Of a stretch of 64,000 nt of DNA, positions 19,300-28,038 are shown piece after piece. The stretch's first letter is position 1. Each line of letters starts with the position of its first letter. The stretch comes from Waterburya agarophytonicola KI4 (GTDB lineage Bacteria; Cyanobacteriota; Cyanobacteriia; Cyanobacteriales; Xenococcaceae): NCBI RefSeq assembly GCF_020640915.1, contig NZ_JADWDC010000005.1, positions 1 through 64,000 of the forward strand, in the 5' to 3' direction. Position numbers and translations under genes: made by a program. The notes beneath the pieces were generated by a model that saw only the letters and a program-made list of their open reading frames with translations, did not search any database and was not told the DNA's origin.

Positions 19300-20553
19300 T
19301 TAAGTAGATGCTACTACCTTTTTCTCGGTTATTACTTGAGTTTTTATTTTCATTGAATATATGGAAGCTAAAGCTACAATCCAAATACTGCTTGAAGAAA
19401 AGAAAGAAACTTCTGTCATATTCAAAAATACAGTATATATCAAAAACAAGAAAATCCAGAGCATTCGCAGATCTTTAGATACTAAATACTTGAATAAAGA
19501 GTTAAATAAACAGCTAAAATAGCCAAGAGTAAATACGCACAAACCAACAAGTCCTAGATTTAACCACAGTTGAATATATCCGTTATGGGAGTGTACGGGA
19601 GACCAATCATGTATCTGCCAAAGTAAATTTGCTTCGCGACTTTCACCAGAAAAGAAACTACCGTAGCCATAACCCAGTAGAGGTTTTTCTCTAATAAATT
19701 GCCATAAAGTATCCCACAGAATTGTCCTTCCAGAGAGAGTTACATCTTTATCATTAACAGTCAGAAATGCGTTGAAATTTGCTAAAAATAAAAATAAAAT
19801 TATAACGGTAGAAATTGAAAACATCAAGAGGATCAATACGCTTTTTTTCGATGTTATTGATAATCTTTTCAACCCTTGAGCTGTCAAAAAAATAAAAAGT
19901 ACGCTCATCAAAGCAGTAGCAGATTCTCCAAAATAAATTATTAATACTGACAAGAAACAGCAAACTTGAAAGAACAATTTTTTTTGCCTATCTTTACTTA
20001 TGATTGAAGAAAAATAGAAGGTCATAAATCCAACAAACATAGCTTCTCCTAAACCATTTTTGTGAGGAAAAATTCCTTGCCATGCACCCACAATAGCATC
20101 GGTATTCATAATTCCATACTGCGGTAAAGCTAGGGCGAAGATATAGCTAAAAAATAAAGCAATTCCAAAAGTCCAGCTATAAACTTTTAATTGCTCTTCA
20201 AAATTGTATCGAGAACTCAGATAAACCCCGAATAAAGTTGCTCCAATTAAAGAAACAACTTTTCTAAATGCTATATGAGGTACAGAAGACCAAGATATAG
20301 AAACAACAGCCAAGCCGAGCAAGAATAGCAGCCATAAATTACTATTTAAAATAGTTAAAGTTCTCTGCCAGCGAAAGGCAAGCAGGATTAGAGTAACAAA
20401 ATATATACCTATAAAAACCATCCGCAGTAGGGGACTATCTATATCTCCTTCTCCTACAGTGTTGCCCAAAATGATGGGATAAAATCCATTTGAAAACAAC
20501 AATAAAGATATCACTGTAAATATATTTTCAAATGGACGAATTGACTGTTTCAT
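19300..20553 (-). CDS. O-antigen polymerase/ligase-like protein (Wzy/WaaL family)
   Basis: A 417-residue integral membrane protein with about eleven hydrophobic helices. The diagnostic part is the periplasmic loop ...GRTILWDTLWQFIREKPLLGYGYGSFFSG...WSPVHSHNGYIQLWLNLGLVGL (about 280-345). The Arg and the HSHNGYIQ His are the catalytic-type residues of the O-antigen ligase domain. Polymerisation of lipid-linked repeat units is the likely job because a flippase and a chain-length tyrosine kinase are next to it. The family also contains ligases, and the sequence alone cannot tell them apart. A 326-base gap rich in inverted repeats separates it from the upstream kinase gene. Confidence 0.88.
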   Translation of the reverse strand: MKQSIRPFENIFTVISLLLFSNGFYPIILGNTVGEGDIDSPLLRMVFIGIYFVTLILLAFRWQRTLTILNSNLWLLFLLGLAVVSISWSSVPHIAFRKVVSLIGATLFGVYLSSRYNFEEQLKVYSWTFGIALFFSYIFALALPQYGIMNTDAIVGAWQGIFPHKNGLGEAMFVGFMTFYFSSIISKDRQKKLFFQVCCFLSVLIIYFGESATALMSVLFIFLTAQGLKRLSITSKKSVLILLMFSISTVIILFLFLANFNAFLTVNDKDVTLSGRTILWDTLWQFIREKPLLGYGYGSFFSGESREANLLWQIHDWSPVHSHNGYIQLWLNLGLVGLCVFTLGYFSCLFNSLFKYLVSKDLRMLWIFLFLIYTVFLNMTEVSFFSSSSIWIVALASIYSMKIKTQVITEKKVVAST

Positions 20554-20879
20554 CTTGTTCTACCAATGCTGGAAACTATTGCTATACATCGATCTCTACC
20601 TCCCACACCATCCCACAGGCTGTAAACTAGCAATGCTTTGCATATCAATTATTTGTAGGCAATTGAAAGAAAAACGTATTAGGGGGAGAGATTTTAAAAA
20701 TTATTTTTAACTAATATTAGATTCAATCAATTTTTAAATATTAGTTATAAATATTAGTTACATACAAAGACAAACTAAAATAAAGAGATCGCATTTATTG
20801 AATCCAATTAATTACTATTGACGCAATGCGATCGGGTATTTGATTCTATAAAAATCAAATACCTAACTAGCGATCGTAT
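20554..20879. repeat. Intergenic region dense in inverted repeats between wzc-like and wzy-like genes
   Basis: 326 bases, mostly AT-rich. TAACTAATATT (20708-20718) has two inverted copies, AATATTAGTTA at 20737-20747 and 20750-20760. GATCGCATT (20787-20795) pairs with AATGCGATC (20825-20833). GGTATTTGATT (20835-20845) pairs perfectly with AATCAAATACC (20853-20863) over a seven-base loop. The last hairpin lies just after the stop of the kinase gene and may reduce read-through into the polymerase gene. No coding sequence was seen. Confidence 0.7.
20835..20863 (-). terminator. Perfect 11-bp hairpin after the wzc-like gene
   Basis: GGTATTTGATT and AATCAAATACC form an 11-bp stem with a CTATAAA loop, 17 bases after the tyrosine-kinase stop codon. 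It has no T-run on the minus-strand exit side. It may be an attenuator or a 3'-end stabiliser between the two EPS genes. Confidence 0.45.
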
Positions 20880-23060
20880 TTAATTGTTGTTTTGCTCTTT
20901 GTAATAGTAACTATTGTAGTAATAGGGTTCTCGATTCATGTCTGCTCCATTGACAATTACACCCAACACTTTTAGTCCAGTACTGTCTAACATTTTTTTC
21001 GCAGCAGAAGCACTGCCATAATCTGCCACTCCAGGACGTACCACGAACAAAAATCCATTTACAAGTTTGCCAATAATTTTGGTATCGGCAATACCAATAA
21101 TAGGAGGAGTATCAAAAATTACTTGATCGTAGTGTCGAGCTACATTATCGATAAAAGCTTTCATAAAAGCAGAATCAAGCAAGGCAATAGGATGATCGGG
21201 AATAGTTCCTGCGGTCAAAACATCTAAATTTGGCATGACATTTTGTACGCCATCTTCCCATTGAGTTTCATGTTTGAGGACATTACTCAAACCGACTTGG
21301 TTGGAAATTTCCCATATATGATGCTGAGTAGGGCGACGCATATCCGCATCTACTAGCAAAATTCTTTGACCGCATTGAGCGCGAGCTACAGCTAAATTAG
21401 CTGAGACAGAAGATTTACCTTCTTGGGGAACGGAACTGGTAATAGCAATAAGTTTTTGTTCGGTATCGCTATCCAAAAGTTTGAGATTGACTTGAATATT
21501 TTGATAAGCTTCCTTAAGAGGAAGCATCGAAACATCGGTTACTACTTGCTCTGGCAAGTTTGCCGTAGTCGTCCCTGCCAACTGCAATTGACCTTTTTCG
21601 GGACTTAAGCTTAAATTAGGAACAATACCGTGTAGGGGATAAGCAAACAGATCTTCTACTTCTTGAGTATTTTTGATGGTGTTATCTTTCAAATCGAGCA
21701 AGAAAGCCAACGCCATGCCAAACAAAGCTCCCATCATAGCTCCCGCAGCGACAATAACCTTACCATCAGGATTTACCGGATCTTCTGCTAGGGCTGCATT
21801 TGCTACTACGCGCACTTTATCATTATCCTTATTAACCAGAACATCTATTTCTTGCTTTCGGGACAAAAGAGTGTTGAAATTCTTTTGAGCAGCTTCTACT
21901 TTGCGCTGTAGCTCTCTTTGTTGCTGTTGCAATTGTGGTAAATTATCCGATCTGCGCTGGTAAGCACTGTAAGTATTTCTCAAAGAGGCTAACTTTTGCT
22001 CCAATCCTTCTTTACGCAGTCCCAATTCACCATATTGAGCTAACTGAGCTTGTTTTAGTTCTCCCAAACTAAGGATATTGATTTTGCTAGTTAAATTGCT
22101 TGGTTGACTGCCTAAAGTACTAGCAATTTCTCGTTCCAAAAGAGCATTTAGATCGGCTTCCTCTTCCTTGAGACTAACAATTTGAGGCGCACTATCAGAC
22201 AGAAAGTTTTTTTTCTGAGCTAAGGCAACTTTCACATCTTGTAGTCGACCCAGTACTCTTTGGACGCTGATAGACTGACTGAGGGAACTGACCGCAGAAG
22301 CTTCCTGCCAAGTCATGTTTAGTTGAGTCCCCAATCGATTAAATTGAGCATTAATGTCTTTTAATTCTGCTTCAACTCCGTCAATTTGACCTTCAACTCC
22401 AGAGAGTGAATCAATTGTAGTAGTGGTTATGCCATCAATGTCGGGTATGCGATTGCGATTTTTGAACTGGCGTAGTTCTTCTTCCGCTTGTCTGACATTA
22501 TCTTCTGCTTTGGGCAGTTCTGATTCTAGAAAATTTCTGGCTTTTTCTACTTCTCTACGACTAAATAAAGCATAGTCTTCCCTGTATATTTCTACCGCGC
22601 GATCGACAAATGCCACCGCAACATCGGGGTCGGGATCTGCATAGCTTACCTGTAATAATTCTGTGCCAATCACAGGCTCTACTTGAAGATTTTTGGCTAC
22701 ATTCTTATAAGTTAAAGTTTTACCATTTTTATCTTTGAGTTCTAATTCTTTAATTAGTTTTTCGACGATGGGTCGAGATTGAAGAATTTTCGCTTCAGTC
22801 TCTAGAGGATCTTTAGAATCTAAAACTCGGGTTTTACTTTCTCCTGCAACTCCTTTAATCCCCAATACGTTTTCTGTATTATCTGGTTTAATTTGTAATT
22901 GTGCCTCGGCTTCAAATACTTTCTCTGAAGTCAAAGCAGCAATTAAAGAAATTCCCAATATTCCCGCGAAAGTTGCCGTAGCTGGTACCCAACGACGTTT
23001 GATAACCTGCCAATATCGATTAAAGTCTATATATTCTTCTAAATGTAAGTTAGGATCCAT
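20880..23060 (-). CDS. wzc: Polysaccharide co-polymerase with tyrosine autokinase (Wzc-like, BY-kinase)
   Basis: Sets chain length and helps export in Wzx/Wzy systems; its phosphorylation cycle drives assembly. The 726-residue product has a Wzz domain (about 8-100) with two membrane helices near 26-45 and 430-450 and a long periplasmic coiled-coil part (about 160-400). A cytoplasmic kinase domain follows. Walker A is SSVPQEGKSS (542-551), Walker A' is ILLVDADMRR (567-576), Walker B is VIFDTPP (647-653). The C-terminal tail YYYNSYYYKEQ (713-722) is the tyrosine cluster. All parts are fused, as in Proteobacteria and most cyanobacteria. No separate phosphatase gene is seen nearby. Confidence 0.94.
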   Translation of the reverse strand: MDPNLHLEEYIDFNRYWQVIKRRWVPATATFAGILGISLIAALTSEKVFEAEAQLQIKPDNTENVLGIKGVAGESKTRVLDSKDPLETEAKILQSRPIVEKLIKELELKDKNGKTLTYKNVAKNLQVEPVIGTELLQVSYADPDPDVAVAFVDRAVEIYREDYALFSRREVEKARNFLESELPKAEDNVRQAEEELRQFKNRNRIPDIDGITTTTIDSLSGVEGQIDGVEAELKDINAQFNRLGTQLNMTWQEASAVSSLSQSISVQRVLGRLQDVKVALAQKKNFLSDSAPQIVSLKEEEADLNALLEREIASTLGSQPSNLTSKINILSLGELKQAQLAQYGELGLRKEGLEQKLASLRNTYSAYQRRSDNLPQLQQQQRELQRKVEAAQKNFNTLLSRKQEIDVLVNKDNDKVRVVANAALAEDPVNPDGKVIVAAGAMMGALFGMALAFLLDLKDNTIKNTQEVEDLFAYPLHGIVPNLSLSPEKGQLQLAGTTTANLPEQVVTDVSMLPLKEAYQNIQVNLKLLDSDTEQKLIAITSSVPQEGKSSVSANLAVARAQCGQRILLVDADMRRPTQHHIWEISNQVGLSNVLKHETQWEDGVQNVMPNLDVLTAGTIPDHPIALLDSAFMKAFIDNVARHYDQVIFDTPPIIGIADTKIIGKLVNGFLFVVRPGVADYGSASAAKKMLDSTGLKVLGVIVNGADMNREPYYYNSYYYKEQNNN

Positions 23061-23133
23061 AAATCTTAATTGATGAACTTACTGTAATTAAATTTATTTA
23101 TGTTTGAACTATTATTTTTGGTTAGTTTGGGCT

Positions 23134-24615
23134 TCAATACGCACCTTTGGCAAAAAAGACAACCTGCACTGTTTGTAAAAGAATTTTGAAATCCAGCCCT
23201 AATGACCAATTCTCGATATATTCAAAGTCTAGATTAAATACCCCATCTGAATCCGTATCAGAACGACCGCTAACTTGCCACAAACCAGTGATACCAGGAA
23301 GAACTTCTTGACGAAAATAGTGACCTTGAGCAAATTTAGCTACATCTCTAACAGGCAAAGGACGAGGACCAACCAAACTCATTTCACCTCGAAGTACATT
23401 AAATAGTTGAGGTAGTTCGTCGAGACTATAGCGTCGCAAATATTTACCAACTTTTGTAATACGAGGATCGTCTTTTATTTTAAATAAAATGCCACCCTGT
23501 ATTTCATTTTGAGTTTCTAGTTGCTGTTGTAACTCGCTGGCATTCTCGACCATAGTACGAAACTTCCAGATTTGAAAGTGATTGCCTTTTAATCCAACCC
23601 TAGTTTGTTTGTATAAAATAGGACCAGGAGATCCCAGTTTAATTAAAGCTGCGATCATCGACATTGGTATGCCAATAATGACCAAAAGAAATAAAGAAAC
23701 TACAATATCAAAAATACGTTTGCTAAAGAAATCAATCCCAACGATCGCAGACTGAGCTAGTCTAATTGTGGGTACGCCAATGATGGTATCAATTTCTGCT
23801 GGTCTTTCTGGTAATTTGATATTAATTGGTAAAATACGCCAATTTACCCCAATTGTTCTTAGTTTCCAGTATAAACTGGCTGTTCCTTTGATTGATTCCC
23901 AAGAACAGATAAAAACTTCATCTAGCTCTTTGTCATTTATTCTATCTAAAGTTAAATGTAAAGAATCCTCATCATCAAAATCTGATAAGTCTAGTTGTCC
24001 AGCTATTTGAAATACTTCGCTACTTTCTAAAAGAAGCTTCGATCTTTCTAACTCTTCTGGATTACCAATGAGCAATATTTTTTGTCTTAGGGGAGTATGC
24101 TTCTGGCGCACGTATGACCAAATCCAGTTAAGAAGCGTACGTTGAAAAACAATTAAGAAGGTAGTCAATAGAGATGCAGCGATCAACTGATAAATAGTAT
24201 CTGAATTATAAAATCTCAATACAATTGGTACTACGGCCAAATGAGATAATAGAACCGCTTTAATTGAGCTAAAAACTTTTCTACTCTTGTCACCTTTGCG
24301 ATACAAATCAAAAGCAGAAAATAAGAAGATCGTAAACACTAACACAGTCAAAAATAAACTGTATATTTCCGCGTTTTGACTCATTATATTGACTTTAAAG
24401 TCCTGCCAGCTTGAAGCATATGCCATCGACCAACCAAGCCAGAGAGCAAGACTATCTACGACTACTAAAATAACTATTTTGGATCTATAGGAAAACTCTT
24501 TTCCTGCTAACTTGATAGAGCCAGGGGAGCGAAGATCTCTAGTCTCAGCTATTTCACTATCTACATAGCCTTTACCTATTCCGTAATCTGGAGGGCTGGA
24601 AAACTTATCTAACAT
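23134..24615 (-). CDS. Polyprenyl glycosylphosphotransferase (WbaP/CpsE-like), initiating sugar transferase
   Basis: Starts repeat-unit synthesis by moving a sugar-1-phosphate onto undecaprenyl phosphate. The 493-residue product has N-terminal membrane helices (about 48-165), a central nucleotide-binding-like region (RQKILLIGNPEE at about 193), then the catalytic sugar-transferase domain. This domain holds a membrane hairpin KRIFDIVVSLFLLVIIGIP, then ILYKQTRVGLKGNHFQIWKFRTM (about 336-358), LRRYSLDELPQLFNVLRGEMSLVGPRPLP (about 398-426) and PGITGLWQVSGRSD (about 444-457). The invariant Asp-Glu of SLDELPQ is intact. Gene order wbaP-like then wzc on the same strand, 73 bases apart, supports an operon. 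The 464-base upstream gap probably contains the promoter. Confidence 0.94.
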   Translation of the reverse strand: MLDKFSSPPDYGIGKGYVDSEIAETRDLRSPGSIKLAGKEFSYRSKIVILVVVDSLALWLGWSMAYASSWQDFKVNIMSQNAEIYSLFLTVLVFTIFLFSAFDLYRKGDKSRKVFSSIKAVLLSHLAVVPIVLRFYNSDTIYQLIAASLLTTFLIVFQRTLLNWIWSYVRQKHTPLRQKILLIGNPEELERSKLLLESSEVFQIAGQLDLSDFDDEDSLHLTLDRINDKELDEVFICSWESIKGTASLYWKLRTIGVNWRILPINIKLPERPAEIDTIIGVPTIRLAQSAIVGIDFFSKRIFDIVVSLFLLVIIGIPMSMIAALIKLGSPGPILYKQTRVGLKGNHFQIWKFRTMVENASELQQQLETQNEIQGGILFKIKDDPRITKVGKYLRRYSLDELPQLFNVLRGEMSLVGPRPLPVRDVAKFAQGHYFRQEVLPGITGLWQVSGRSDTDSDGVFNLDFEYIENWSLGLDFKILLQTVQVVFFAKGAY

Positions 24616-25079
24616 AACTTGCTTTTCAATTTATTTTTTAGTGCTGAATCAGATCGCTGAAATTTCACTAGTTCAATCGGCTACTTAGCCTAAGTAGCTT
24701 GATAAAGGGGAGGTTTCATCTACGATTCAACAAAAGTCTTCTCACGATAATTGAGGTTCAAAAAATTTTAATAAATATCTACATAATAATAACTAAGTAT
24801 TTCTATTTAAGAGAATATACGCAAGTTATAGATTAATGTATAACTCAGTGTTTGCTACCCTGTCAATTAATTATCTTAAAACTATCTTCTGCTTTATACG
24901 AACTTTACTAACAACGCAGAAAACGGTAAAGAATTCTAGTAGAAAACACTTGTCTGTTGATAGATAATCCTGAAAATAATACCAGTTCTTGTGGCTATAC
25001 GAGAGCTGGTATTATTTTTCAACTAAATTAGTCTTAATGAGCTAATTTAATCGACTGCGATCGCTTTCTTCAACTTCCA
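24616..25079. other. Intergenic region with EPS promoter zone and a terminator
   Basis: 464 bases between the FHA-ABC transporter stop and the sugar-transferase start, both on the minus strand. One strong hairpin (24973-25018) is listed separately. The remaining part, nearer 24616-24960, is AT-rich and should hold the promoter of the sugar-transferase/tyrosine-kinase genes. No coding sequence was seen. Confidence 0.55.
24973..25018 (-). terminator. Strong intrinsic terminator after the FHA-ABC gene
   Basis: AAAATAATACCAG (24973-24985) and CTGGTATTATTTT (25006-25018) are perfectly complementary over 13 bases. Further pairing inside (with G-U pairs) extends the stem to about 21 base pairs around a small loop. 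The T-rich arm (TTATTTT) falls at the end on either strand. It lies about 60 bases after the transporter stop. Confidence 0.75.
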
Positions 25080-27548
25080 TTAGAAAATATCTTTACGACG
25101 TTGAACAATCAAAGCAATAACAGCATAAATTAAGGTATGAGCAATCAAAACGCCCCAGTTTAAGCCCAAATTATCCCAGGTAGGATTGTAAACATCAGAG
25201 GCTTTAAAGATGTCGTTAATAATCTCTTGAGTCAAAATTGGATTGGGTTTGGGAGCCATGGCATTGACATCTGCCAAAGAGCCATAAGCTCCAATAGACC
25301 AACGACTCAGCATCAACCAAGAAAGCTTGCTAGACCAACCTTCGAGGTTGAATAAGACCCCTGAAAAAATAATTTGAGGAATCATAATTAAAGGAAGAAT
25401 TCCATTACCTTCATTTTCGGTTTTGACAAATGCAGATAGCATCAAACTCAAGCTAGTACTAGCCAACAAGGTCAAAAATGTAGTGATAAAAAATCCTAGA
25501 GACCAAGGTATTAGCTCGGACTCGGGAGCGTCGAATATTAGTAGAACTATGGCTGTAATTAGTAAAGTTTGAGCGAGAGCCAGACCCCCACGAATGAAGA
25601 GTTTGGAGGAAAAATAAGGCAGTAATCCTAGATTGAGCAAACGCTCGCGGAAATAAATGGCACTTTCTTTGACTATTTCGCGAATTGAGTTGGATAGTCC
25701 AATCCAAATGGCGACACAGCTAAAGATAAACAGCAAGCGTAATGCCAGAGATCCTTGAGTAATGCCTGGTTCTGACAATACACTGAGGGGTTGTTCGTTT
25801 TTTAAAGGAAGACCAGTTAATGCAATAGTAATTGGTCCAGCCAAGAGGGTTAAAATCAAACTGGTAGTATCTCGACTAACCAACTTCCAATAACGTTTAC
25901 ACAGCAAAGAAAGTTGGGCGATAGGAGAGATTCCTGTCTTGGTACTGTTGGACTTGGCTCCTTGCTGATTTTCTTTCCCAGGACTGAGGGAGTTTTGAAT
26001 ATAGGATTTATATTCAGGAGAATTGGCAAATTTCTCCGACCAATAGGCAACTCTTTCAGTAATGGCTGCTTTGTCTTTGCCTTTATTTAATTCAATATAG
26101 ATATCGGCAAAATCGCCAAAATGTTCGCTTTCAAAATTCCCTGCATATCGCTGGAAAAAAGGCAGTGCTTCTGCTGGAGGCCCATAAAAACATAAACTAC
26201 CTCCTAGTCCCATAAAAGCAATGCGATCGCAAATACCAATGTTATCTGTGGCGTGGGTTACTAAGGCAATAGTTCTACCTCGATCTGCTTGCTCTCGCAA
26301 TAGCTGCATCATTTCTTTGTCCAAACCAGGATCTAATCCTGAAGTGGGTTCGTCTAAGAAGAATAGCTTAGGATCGGCTAAAAGCTCCACCCCAATACTG
26401 ACTCGTTTGCGCTGTCCCCCACTCAGCCTAGATACCAGGGTATTGCGGACATGAGATAGTTTAATTTGATCTAAAGTATTGGTGATTACTTTGCTAATGT
26501 TTGTATCCGGGGGCAAACGCAATTGACAAGCAGAGCGAAGCACTTCTTCGACAGTTAATTCGCGGTGAATAATATCATCTTGGGGAACATAACCAACCTG
26601 AGAGCGATAGATCGGCCAATTTTTGCGGAGATTGTCGCCATTGAGATATACATTACCCGAAGAAATAGGCGCAATACCTAACAAAGCCTTCATCAAGGTA
26701 GATTTCCCCGCACCACTACCACCAACAAATGCGACTAATTGTCCTGGCTCTAAAACCAGATATACGTCGTTAAGAATTGTAAATGTATCGCCTTTTTTGT
26801 CTTTGACTCGAAAATTCAACTTATGAGCATCGAGACGAATCTGATTGGTAGCATTAGTAAGCTCTAGGGATTCCCCTGTAAAAAGCAATACATAAGGCCC
26901 TATTTGAATCGTATCGTCTTTATTGAGGGTACAAGATTTGTCGATGCGATTACCATTAACAAAAGTTCCGTTACTACTACTACTATCCTTTAAGATGTAG
27001 CCTCCTTTGCCATCGGGGTTAATCGTAGCGTGGAGACGAGATACGGTAGGCGCGTCCAATTCCATGGAAGAGGTACTGTGGGGGTTGGGGGATCTTCCTA
27101 GTTCTACTGGCCAATTTTGCAGTCCTTTGAGGCTCAATTTACGAACGCTGGGAATACTCATTTCGCCCAACTTGGGATTAAAATAGGTCAAAGAAATTTG
27201 ATAGCGGGGATCTTGACCTATGTGTAGCTGTTCGCCATTTTTGAGGAGATAACCGTCGGTAAGGTTAATCCGAGACTGGTTGAGAAAAATACCGTTACCA
27301 CTAGCTTTTTGACTGTTGCGATCGCCGTCATAGATCCGAAATCCACTACCTTCTTGTTCGATGGTGGCTTGTTTTCGGGAAACTACATTCCAATCTTGGG
27401 GAGTTTGTATATTTGCCCAGTTGGGATCTCGACCCAAACAATTGATACCATCTCTTAAATTTAAGATTTCTTTGCGACCTTGATTATCTAACTCGATGTA
27501 TGGAGTTGTATTAGCAACTGTTGTTCTGTCGGAATAATTACCAGTCAT
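25080..27548 (-). CDS. ABCG-type transporter with two N-terminal FHA domains
   Basis: A one-piece half-transporter of the ABCG (White) type, preceded by two phosphothreonine-binding FHA domains. FHA1 covers about 30-115 (CLGRDPNWANI and SRKQATIE); FHA2 about 145-225 (ELGRSPNP, SRLHATI at 170-176, SSSNGTFVNGNRI). The ATPase has Walker A GGSGAGKST (276-284), signature LSGGQRKR (375-382) and Walker B LFFLDEPTSGLD (395-406). Six hydrophobic helices follow at about 565-820. The substrate is unknown; such fusions are common in cyanobacteria. FHA domains imply control by a Ser/Thr kinase, but none is in the window. It is upstream of the EPS genes on the same strand but separated by a terminator. Confidence 0.92.
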   Translation of the reverse strand: MTGNYSDRTTVANTTPYIELDNQGRKEILNLRDGINCLGRDPNWANIQTPQDWNVVSRKQATIEQEGSGFRIYDGDRNSQKASGNGIFLNQSRINLTDGYLLKNGEQLHIGQDPRYQISLTYFNPKLGEMSIPSVRKLSLKGLQNWPVELGRSPNPHSTSSMELDAPTVSRLHATINPDGKGGYILKDSSSSNGTFVNGNRIDKSCTLNKDDTIQIGPYVLLFTGESLELTNATNQIRLDAHKLNFRVKDKKGDTFTILNDVYLVLEPGQLVAFVGGSGAGKSTLMKALLGIAPISSGNVYLNGDNLRKNWPIYRSQVGYVPQDDIIHRELTVEEVLRSACQLRLPPDTNISKVITNTLDQIKLSHVRNTLVSRLSGGQRKRVSIGVELLADPKLFFLDEPTSGLDPGLDKEMMQLLREQADRGRTIALVTHATDNIGICDRIAFMGLGGSLCFYGPPAEALPFFQRYAGNFESEHFGDFADIYIELNKGKDKAAITERVAYWSEKFANSPEYKSYIQNSLSPGKENQQGAKSNSTKTGISPIAQLSLLCKRYWKLVSRDTTSLILTLLAGPITIALTGLPLKNEQPLSVLSEPGITQGSLALRLLFIFSCVAIWIGLSNSIREIVKESAIYFRERLLNLGLLPYFSSKLFIRGGLALAQTLLITAIVLLIFDAPESELIPWSLGFFITTFLTLLASTSLSLMLSAFVKTENEGNGILPLIMIPQIIFSGVLFNLEGWSSKLSWLMLSRWSIGAYGSLADVNAMAPKPNPILTQEIINDIFKASDVYNPTWDNLGLNWGVLIAHTLIYAVIALIVQRRKDIF

Positions 27549-28023
27549 GTTGCGTTTTATTAGGGTTTATTTTAAGGATTAAATGTAAATTTATCTTTGT
27601 ATTTTAGAAACTTTATCTTGAAATTTTAATATATGCAATATATGCAATCTTTCGAGATCTAGCCTTTTTTTAACTATTTATGGTTATTTACTACTCCAAG
27701 ATAAAATGTATCACAGATTAACTACAAAACTTGACCGTTTGGCAACTGTGGAAAAATACTAGCAAAGCTGTGCTTATTTCAAAGATGAAGCTAGATAATC
27801 AAAGACTTATAGCTTATAGTCTCTAAACTAGAGGTAAAAAAAACCTCTGGAATAGACTATCGGTGAATTAGCATTGTGTAGTATTTTGGTTAGAGAGTGT
27901 GGAGATTATGTCTTCACTTTTGTTATGTATGTTACTTTACGCCCTGCTTAAATACAGTACTTATGTATTCAAGCAGTAACGCCGAACTAACTAATTAAAA
28001 TTAAAAAACACTATCTTTCATAC
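27549..28023. other. Intergenic region between divergent ABC transporter and sigma-factor genes
   Basis: 475 bases with promoters for both divergent genes expected. A small AGAGGT...ACCTCT stem around a poly-A loop lies near 27830. A stronger hairpin at 27944-27976 lies in the sigma-gene leader and is listed separately. No coding region or RNA gene was recognised. Confidence 0.5.
27944..27976 (+). promoter_or_regulatory. Hairpin in the leader of the sigma-factor gene
   Basis: CTGCTTAAATAC (27944-27955) pairs with GTATTCAAGCAG (27965-27976) with one mismatch, over the nine-base loop AGTACTTAT. It ends about 60 bases before the sigma-gene start. It could be an operator dyad or a structured 5' leader. 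The sequence does not say which. Confidence 0.4.
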
Positions 28024-28038
28024 TTGTTGGGTTTATTA

